A stretch of 64,000 bases of DNA, from positions 16,905 through 80,904 of the forward strand of contig NZ_JACWCT010000156.1 in the NCBI RefSeq assembly GCF_016613415.1, written 5' to 3'. The notes beneath the pieces were generated by a model. It searched no databases and was not told the origin of the DNA. It was given only the letters and a program-made list of their open reading frames with translations. Made by a program: the position numbers and the translations under genes. Below are positions 59,176-64,000 of this stretch, in pieces. This DNA is from Methylobacterium ajmalii (GTDB lineage Bacteria; Pseudomonadota; Alphaproteobacteria; Rhizobiales; Beijerinckiaceae). The first letter of the stretch is position 1. The number at the start of each line of letters is the position of its first letter.

Positions 59176-60327
59176 TCAGTCCTGGCGCAGGGCCTGGTCG
59201 AGGTCGGCGAAGAGGTCGTCGACGTCCTCGATGCCGACCGAGAGGCGCAGCAGGTCCGGCGGGCAGGGGGTGGTCGGACCCTCGATCGAGGCGCGGTGCT
59301 CGATCAGGCTCTCGACGCCGCCGAGCGAGGTCGCGCGCTTCCACAGGGCCACCCGGGCCGCCGTCGCGATCGCCGCCGCCTCGCCGCCGGCCACCCGGAT
59401 CGACAGCATCGTGCCAAAGCCGGTCATCTGGCGCGCCGCCACGGCGTGGCCGGGATGCGTCGCCAGGCCGGGATACAGCACCTGGGCCACGGCGGGGTGG
59501 GCGGACAGGCGCTGCGCCAGCTCGGCGGCGTTCGCCATCTGGGTGGCGATGCGGACGTGGAGCGTGCGCATGCCCCGCATCAAGAGGTAGGCCTCGAAGG
59601 GCCCGAGGATCGCGCCGTTGCCCGAGCGGATGCGCTGGATCCGGGCCCAGAACTCGTCCGCCCTGGCGCCGGCGAGGGCACCCGCGATGACGTCGGAATG
59701 GCCGTTGAGCACCTTGGTGGCGGCGTGCATCACCACGTCGGCGCCGAGCGACAGCGGCCGGGTCACCACCGGCGAGCTGGCGGTGGAATCGACCGCGAGC
59801 CGGGCGCCGGCCGCATGCGCGATCTCGGCCGCGCCCGCGATGTCGGTGACGGTCCAGAGCGGGTTCGACGGGGTCTCGAGCCAGACGAGCTTGGTCTGGC
59901 CGGGCCGCACCGCCGCCTTGAGGGCGTCGAGGTCGTCGGTGGCGACGAAATCGACCTTGAGGCCCCAGCGGGTCGCTTCCTCGGTCAGCCAGCGGCGCAG
60001 GGCCCAGTACATCACGGTCGGCGCCACGATGTGGTCGCCGGGATCGAGGGCGCCGAACACCGCCGTGGCGGCGGCCATGCCGGAGGAAAACAGCAGCGCG
60101 CCGGCCTCAGCCTCCTCCAGCATCGCGATCACGGCCTCCGCCTCGCGCACCGTGGCGTTGTCGGGCCGGCCGTAGACGTAGCCGGAGGAATACTGGTTGT
60201 CGGGGTCGCGGATGTAGGTGGTGGCGACGTGGATCGGCGGCACCACCGCCTTCGTGATCGGGTCGACATGGCCCAATGCCTGCGCGGCGAGGCTCTTCTT
60301 CGACCAGTGGCGCGGGGCGCTGCTCAT
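59176..60327 (-). CDS. Cys/Met-metabolism PLP enzyme (cystathionine gamma-synthase / beta-lyase type)
   Basis: 383 residues, fold type I. The PLP-lysine is in VVMHAATKVLNGHSDVIAG. Other signatures are YIRDPDNQYSSGYVYGRPDNATVREAE, FSSGMAAATAVFGALDPGDH and the C-terminal RLSVGIEDVDDLFADLDQAL. Members make or break cystathionine or related thioethers. The phrase ATSLGGVESLIEHRASIEGP fits gamma-synthases and lyases alike, so the reaction is not assigned. The start at 60327 follows GGAG. It is divergent from tspO across about 100 bases. Confidence 0.87.
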   Translation of the reverse strand: MSSAPRHWSKKSLAAQALGHVDPITKAVVPPIHVATTYIRDPDNQYSSGYVYGRPDNATVREAEAVIAMLEEAEAGALLFSSGMAAATAVFGALDPGDHIVAPTVMYWALRRWLTEEATRWGLKVDFVATDDLDALKAAVRPGQTKLVWLETPSNPLWTVTDIAGAAEIAHAAGARLAVDSTASSPVVTRPLSLGADVVMHAATKVLNGHSDVIAGALAGARADEFWARIQRIRSGNGAILGPFEAYLLMRGMRTLHVRIATQMANAAELAQRLSAHPAVAQVLYPGLATHPGHAVAARQMTGFGTMLSIRVAGGEAAAIATAARVALWKRATSLGGVESLIEHRASIEGPTTPCPPDLLRLSVGIEDVDDLFADLDQALRQD

Positions 60328-60430
60328 GCCGGGGCTCCAGGGGACAACAGGGACGTTTTGCTCCCCCGCCGCCCTTGCAGAACCGGTGCCGGCGCGCAAC
60401 CTCCATCCCGGTATAGCACCCGAGCCCGAG

Positions 60431-60961
60431 ATGCCGCCCACCGCAACGCTGCCTCACCCGGAGCCCGCCCGGCCCATCCTGTCGCCCCTGCCGCGCCTCG
60501 CCGCGGCGATCGTGCCCGTCGCCGCGGTCGCGGTGGTGGGCAGCCTGGCGACCTCGCCCAACATCCCGACCTGGTATGCGGGCCTCGCCAAGCCGGGCTT
60601 CACGCCGCCGAACTGGCTGTTTCCCGTCGCCTGGACGATCCTCTACGCGCTGATCGCATTCTCGGGCTGGCGCCTGCTCGGCACCGCCCCCGCCACGGGG
60701 TCGCTGCGGCGCACCCGCACCCTCGCCCTGTGGGCGTTCTTCGTCCAGCTCGCCCTCAACGGCGCCTGGACGCCGGTCTTCTTCGCCCGCCACGACCCGG
60801 CCGGCGGCCTCGTCGTGGTGGTCGCCCTGCTGATCATGATCCTGTGGACGATCCGGCTCGTCCTGCCCCTCGACCGGCTCGCGGCCCTGGTCCTCGTGCC
60901 CTACGCCGCCTGGGTGTCCTACGCGACGGCGCTCAACGCGGCGATCTGGTGGATGAACTGA
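60431..60961 (+). CDS. tspO: TspO/MBR-family membrane protein
   Basis: 176 residues with five membrane segments. TspO signatures WYAGLAKPGFTPPNWLFPVAWTILY (in two parts), FFVQLALNGAWTPVFFA and AAWVSYATALNAAIWWMN are unmistakable. Bacterial TspO binds porphyrins and affects tetrapyrrole-linked regulation; in phototrophs it influences pigment synthesis. An N-terminal extension of about 25 Pro-rich residues precedes the first helix. Followed by the palindromic repeat at 60996. Confidence 0.93.
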   Translation: MPPTATLPHPEPARPILSPLPRLAAAIVPVAAVAVVGSLATSPNIPTWYAGLAKPGFTPPNWLFPVAWTILYALIAFSGWRLLGTAPATGSLRRTRTLALWAFFVQLALNGAWTPVFFARHDPAGGLVVVVALLIMILWTIRLVLPLDRLAALVLVPYAAWVSYATALNAAIWWMN

Positions 60962-60995
60962 GGGGCGCGGTCATCCCGCATTCGTCCTACCCTCA

Positions 60996-61114
60996 ACCTC
61001 ATCCTGAGGTGTTGGCCCATCGAAGATGGGCTGACCTCGAAGGAGGGCTCCAGAAGTCTCCGCGATCCCTGGAGCCCTCCTTCGAGGTCGCTGCGCGGTA
61101 CCTCGGGACGAGGT
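60996..61114. repeat. Nested palindromic intergenic repeat, copy 2
   Basis: The same left arm ACCTCATCCTGAGGTG (60996-61011) as at 32275, with a degenerate right arm near 61100-61114. Inside is a perfect 21-bp inverted repeat (61033-61053 with 61069-61089) sharing the CTCGAAGGAGGGCTCCAG theme of copy 1. It fills the gap between the convergent tspO and quinone oxidoreductase genes. Confidence 0.75.
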
Positions 61115-61162
61115 CGCGGACAGGACGAGCGAGCCCCCCGGGTCTCGAGCACGGGTGGTGCC

Positions 61163-62143
61163 TCACGGCACCAGCACGATCGCCCCGGTGACCTTGCGCG
61201 CCTCCGCCGCCTCGTGCGCCTCCACCACCTTCTCGAGCGGGAACCGCGCCCCGACATCGACCGCGACGTGGCCGCGGCCGATCGCGTCGAACAGGTCGGC
61301 GGCGTTGGCCCGGAAGGTCGCCGGGTCGGCGTTGTGCGGGAAGACCGAGGGGCGTGTCAGGAACAGGCAGCCCTTCTTGTTGAGGAGTTCCGGATCGATC
61401 GCCGGCGACGGGCCCGAGGCGGCGCCGTACGACACGACGAGGCCGAACGGCGCGGCGCAGTCGAGGGACTTCAGGAGTGTGTCCTTGCCGACCGCGTCGT
61501 AGACCACCCGGGCCTTGGCGCCGCCGGTGGCCTCCAGGAAGGCCTTGGGCCAGTCGGGCTGGTTGAGATCGATCACCGCCGCGCAGCCGGCCGCGAGCGC
61601 CGCCTCCCGCTTCTCCGGCGAGCCGGTGGTGCCGACGACCTTCGCCCCGAGCGCGGTGGCCCAACGCGTCAGGATCTGGCCGACGCCGCCGGCGGCGGAA
61701 TGGACCAGCAGCAGGTCGCCCGGCTGCACCGCATGGGTCTTGCGCAGCAGGTACTGCGCCGTCATGCCCTTGAACAGCAGCGAGGCGGCGGCCTCGTCGC
61801 TCACGCTCTCGGGCAGCCGCACCAGCTTCTCCGCCGGCACGGTGCGCCGGTCGGCATAGGCACCGACCCCGGCATTCATGTAGGCGACCCGGTCGCCCGG
61901 CTTCAGGTCCACGACGCCCGGCCCGACCGCCTCGACCACGCCCGCCGCCTCGAAGCCGAGCCCGGTCGGCCGCTCGAGCGGGTAGGCGCCGCGGCGCTGG
62001 TAGACGTCGATGAAGTTGAAGCCGATCGCGGTCTGGCGCAGCTGCGCCTCGCCCGCGCCCGGCGCCGGCAGGTCCCGGCTCTGCAGGGTCATGACCTGCG
62101 GCGGGCCGAACTCGGTGATCACCACGCTGCGCGTCGTCGCCAT
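61163..62143 (-). CDS. qor: Quinone oxidoreductase (zeta-crystallin type)
   Basis: 326-residue NADPH-dependent medium-chain reductase without zinc ligands. Features are the GroES-like N-terminal domain (IGFNFIDVYQRRGAYPLERPTGLGFEAAGVVEAVG), the Rossmann motif LLVHSAAGGVGQILTRWA, RVVYDAVGKDTLLKSLDCAAPFG and the C-terminal EAHEAAEARKVTGAIVLVP. It reduces quinones or enones in one-electron or two-electron steps. It stands alone, converging with tspO. Confidence 0.93.
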   Translation of the reverse strand: MATTRSVVITEFGPPQVMTLQSRDLPAPGAGEAQLRQTAIGFNFIDVYQRRGAYPLERPTGLGFEAAGVVEAVGPGVVDLKPGDRVAYMNAGVGAYADRRTVPAEKLVRLPESVSDEAAASLLFKGMTAQYLLRKTHAVQPGDLLLVHSAAGGVGQILTRWATALGAKVVGTTGSPEKREAALAAGCAAVIDLNQPDWPKAFLEATGGAKARVVYDAVGKDTLLKSLDCAAPFGLVVSYGAASGPSPAIDPELLNKKGCLFLTRPSVFPHNADPATFRANAADLFDAIGRGHVAVDVGARFPLEKVVEAHEAAEARKVTGAIVLVP

Positions 62144-62359
62144 GACGGCTTCTCCCCTGGTCTGACCCGTTCGTACGCCCCCGATATGGGTTCGTCGGAC
62201 GCCAGGGCGACTCCGTGCCGATGGAGGAGGAGGGATGCGGCGGGGTTCGAGGCCGGACGGGAGCGCGGCCGCGCGCGACGGATATCGCCGGGGCCGCGGG
62301 CGATCCCGCGCGGCCGGGATCCGTCCCCTATCGACGCCCGCCGATCCGGGAGCGGTCCC

Positions 62360-62740
62360 TCAGCGCGCCACCACCGCTCCGGCGGCGCGCAGGGTGCGGG
62401 ACACCGTGGCGCGCATGTCGGCGAGGGTGAAGGGCTTCGTCAGCACATCGGCCACGATCGCGTCGAGGCCGCGGGCGCGCTCGCGCTGGTCGGCGAAGCC
62501 CGTCATCAGCAGGATGATCAGGTCGGGGTAGTCGCGCTTGGCCGCGAGCGACAGGGCGATGCCGTCCATCAGCGGCATGCGGATGTCGGTCAGCATCAGG
62601 TCGAAGGCACCCTCGGCCAGCCGGTCGAGACCGTCGCTGCCGTCGATCGCCGTCACGACCGTGTGGCCGTCCATCTCCAGCCCGCGCTTCAGGAAGCCGC
62701 GGATCGGTTCCTCGTCGTCGACCAGCAGGATGCGCGCCAT
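62360..62740 (-). CDS. Single-domain response regulator (CpdR-like)
   Basis: 126 residues, receiver domain only: acidic pocket LLVDDEEPIRGFL, phospho-acceptor Asp in LMLTDIRMPLMDG, Thr in LLMTGFADQ and Lys in LTKPFTL. There is no output domain, as in CpdR and DivK, which act by protein contacts. The TDIRMPLMDGIAL and MTGFAD segments resemble CpdR-group proteins that control ClpXP, but CpdR's own later signature (GFAAVAL) is absent, so I leave it unnamed. It lies 177 bases downstream of hpt on the same strand. Confidence 0.85.
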   Translation of the reverse strand: MARILLVDDEEPIRGFLKRGLEMDGHTVVTAIDGSDGLDRLAEGAFDLMLTDIRMPLMDGIALSLAAKRDYPDLIILLMTGFADQRERARGLDAIVADVLTKPFTLADMRATVSRTLRAAGAVVAR

Positions 62741-62917
62741 GTCCTCTCGTCTCTCTGGGTCGAAAAGCTGCGCGGAACCATGACTGTGATCGGGCACACG
62801 CCACAGGGTCAAGCGGGACTCGCGCCGCGGGTTCCGCTTTCCCGGCGTGCGGCGCAACAAGGTCAGGCCACGTTGCAATCGCGCATCGCTTCCGGGCGTT
62901 GCCGGGGGGAATTTGCT

Positions 62918-63508
62918 TCAGGCGATCGCCGTGCCGTCCGAACCTGTGTCGAACAGGTCCGGCTCGCCGTCGCCGTAATCGACGAGGCCGACGAAGGGGA
63001 GCTGCCGGAAGGCGTGGGCCACGTCCATGCCGTAGCCGACCACGAACACGTCCGGGCAGGTGAAGCCGACGTAATCCGCGTCCATCGTCACCGCGCGCTT
63101 GCCGGGCTTCTCCAGCAGCACCGTGGTGAGCACGCGCCGCGCGCCACGGGCCATCAGGAGGTCCTTGGCGTAGACGAGGGTGCGGCCGGATTCGAGGATG
63201 TCGTCGATCAGCAGCACGTCGCGGCCGCGCACCTCGCTCTCGACGTCGCGCAGGATCGCGACCTGGCCCGAGGACACGGTCGCGGCGCGATAGCTCGACA
63301 GGTGGATGAACTCGACCTGCGGCGCCAGCCCGGCCCGGTGCAGGGCACGGATCAGGTCGGCGGCGAACATGAAGCTGCCCTTGAGCACCGCCACCACCAG
63401 GAGGTTCTCCAGCGGCTGGGAGGCGATGGCGCGGGCGATCTCCTCGTTGCGCTGCGCGATGGCGGATTCGTCGAAGAGGACGCGGACGCGGGGCAGGGAC
63501 GGGGTCAT
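62918..63508 (-). CDS. hpt: Hypoxanthine phosphoribosyltransferase
   Basis: Purine salvage enzyme joining hypoxanthine (and guanine) to PRPP. 196 residues, normal length. The PRPP-binding loop is VLLIDDILESGRTLVYAKDLL; the substrate loop KGSFMFAADLIRAL, HLSSYRAATVSSGQV and the C-terminal CPDVFVVGYGMDVAHAFRQLPFVG complete the signature. It begins 13 bases after the stop of the DUF3426 gene, suggesting one transcript. Confidence 0.96.
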   Translation of the reverse strand: MTPSLPRVRVLFDESAIAQRNEEIARAIASQPLENLLVVAVLKGSFMFAADLIRALHRAGLAPQVEFIHLSSYRAATVSSGQVAILRDVESEVRGRDVLLIDDILESGRTLVYAKDLLMARGARRVLTTVLLEKPGKRAVTMDADYVGFTCPDVFVVGYGMDVAHAFRQLPFVGLVDYGDGEPDLFDTGSDGTAIA

Positions 63509-63521
63509 CGGTCTTCGGGGT

Positions 63522-64000
63522 TCACTTCGGGTTCGTCGGAGCCTTCAGGCTGACTGCAGAATCGTGGCTGTCAACCGCGGCAAAGCGGACCAGCACCTGA
63601 CGGCCCTTCGCCGAGGCCCCGGGCAGCTCGGCCCGGAAGCGGGCGGATTCCTCGGGCTCGAGCCGCTCGCGCGGCGCCTCGGCGCGCCAGCGATAGACGA
63701 CCTGGCCGTGGTCGTCGCGCAATTCGAGGCTGAGCGGGGGCACCGCCACCGCCTCCCTGGCGGCGCTCACGACGTCGCCCTCGACCACGAGGCGGCCGGA
63801 GCCGGAGGCGTCCGGCACCTGGTAGGCGGCGACGTCCCGGAAGGTCAGGCCGCGCAGGTTCACCGGCAGGCCGATCGCCGCGTAGAGCCGGGCGGTCTGG
63901 GGCAGGGCGCGCACGAGGCCGGCCCGGCCGGCCGGCATCAGCGCGGCCGCCGCCAAGGCGCAGGCGGCCAGGGCGGCGCCCGCCACGGCAAGGCGCCGGA
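63522..64000 (-). CDS. DUF3426 (MJ0042 zinc-finger type) protein, C-terminal part, 5' end outside window
   Basis: The visible 159 codons start in a membrane segment (AVAGAALAACALAAAALMPAG). They continue into a DUF3426-like beta domain: FRDVAAYQVPDASGSGRLVVEGDVVS, VAVPPLSLELRDDHGQVVYRW, RLEPEESARFRAELPGASAKGRQVLVRF. In relatives the N-terminus, here missing, carries an MJ0042-type zinc ribbon. The frame stays open to the last base, so the gene enters from outside. It precedes hpt on the same strand. Confidence 0.8.
   Translation of the reverse strand, partial: RRLAVAGAALAACALAAAALMPAGRAGLVRALPQTARLYAAIGLPVNLRGLTFRDVAAYQVPDASGSGRLVVEGDVVSAAREAVAVPPLSLELRDDHGQVVYRWRAEAPRERLEPEESARFRAELPGASAKGRQVLVRFAAVDSHDSAVSLKAPTNPK

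Overview
The window is a GC-rich (about 70% by eye), densely coded stretch of an alphaproteobacterial chromosome. The gene order secB / Tim44-like / mltA / smr, then rho - mnmE - mnmG - rsmG - parA - parB, then holA / lptE / leuS, is typical of Hyphomicrobiales. Gene flavour and small-protein content fit the Methylobacterium group best. That family-level assignment is inference; the order-level one is well supported. I see no transposase, integrase, CRISPR array, rRNA or tRNA gene.

Region 1 (1-25 kb) is a conserved core: methionine sulfoxide reductase, murein endopeptidase MepA, SecB, a Tim44-like membrane protein, lytic transglycosylase MltA, Rho, the tRNA-modification pair MnmE/MnmG, the 16S methyltransferase RsmG, the ParA/ParB segregation pair, DNA polymerase III delta, LptE and leucyl-tRNA synthetase. 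mnmG-rsmG-parA are joined by 4-base ATGA overlaps. Three sites with an intact TTTCACGTGAAA core (parS-like) lie upstream of mnmG, inside rsmG and inside leuS, which places the window in the origin-proximal segregation domain. A YggS protein, an L,D-transpeptidase, a DnaQ-type exonuclease, a CenR-like regulator and a D-threonine aldolase-like enzyme follow.

Region 2 (25-32 kb) holds signalling and housekeeping genes: a membrane diguanylate cyclase, a cyclic-nucleotide-binding-fold protein, dapD, panC, ybaK and a class A beta-lactamase. It also has two tiny hydrophilic proteins with an EcfG-type promoter and a dead ferritin-like (DUF892) gene. A second EcfG-type promoter precedes the PRC-barrel gene at 1.76 kb, so part of the window probably belongs to the general stress response.

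Region 3 (32-54 kb) is the accessory, catabolic part. One cluster has an ABC importer (binding protein, permease, ATPase), an arylmalonate decarboxylase/maleate isomerase-fold enzyme, a GntR regulator and a hydantoin-racemase-fold protein without the usual cysteines. A chemoreceptor with a C-terminal PilZ domain, carbonic anhydrase, Nudix and DUF429 genes, and dadA with a divergent Lrp regulator follow. A second GntR/ABC importer pair leads into an IlvD/Edd sugar-acid dehydratase, then an IclR regulator divergent from an MHS transporter, a polysaccharide-deacetylase-fold hydrolase and an M20 peptidase. Clear palindromes lie in the intergenic promoters of the GntR/ABC and IclR/MFS pairs.

Region 4 (54-64 kb) has a GT4 glycosyltransferase beside the wreck of a B12/radical-SAM gene, an OpgH-like glucosyltransferase, a Cys/Met-metabolism PLP enzyme, TspO, a quinone oxidoreductase, a single-domain response regulator, hpt and the end of a DUF3426 protein. 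Palindromic intergenic repeats of a shared family occur at 32.3 and 61.0 kb. I found no obvious new defence or mobile system. The most unusual items are the parS layout, the stress-promoter genes, the cysteine-less racemase-fold proteins and the 48-54 kb catabolic module.
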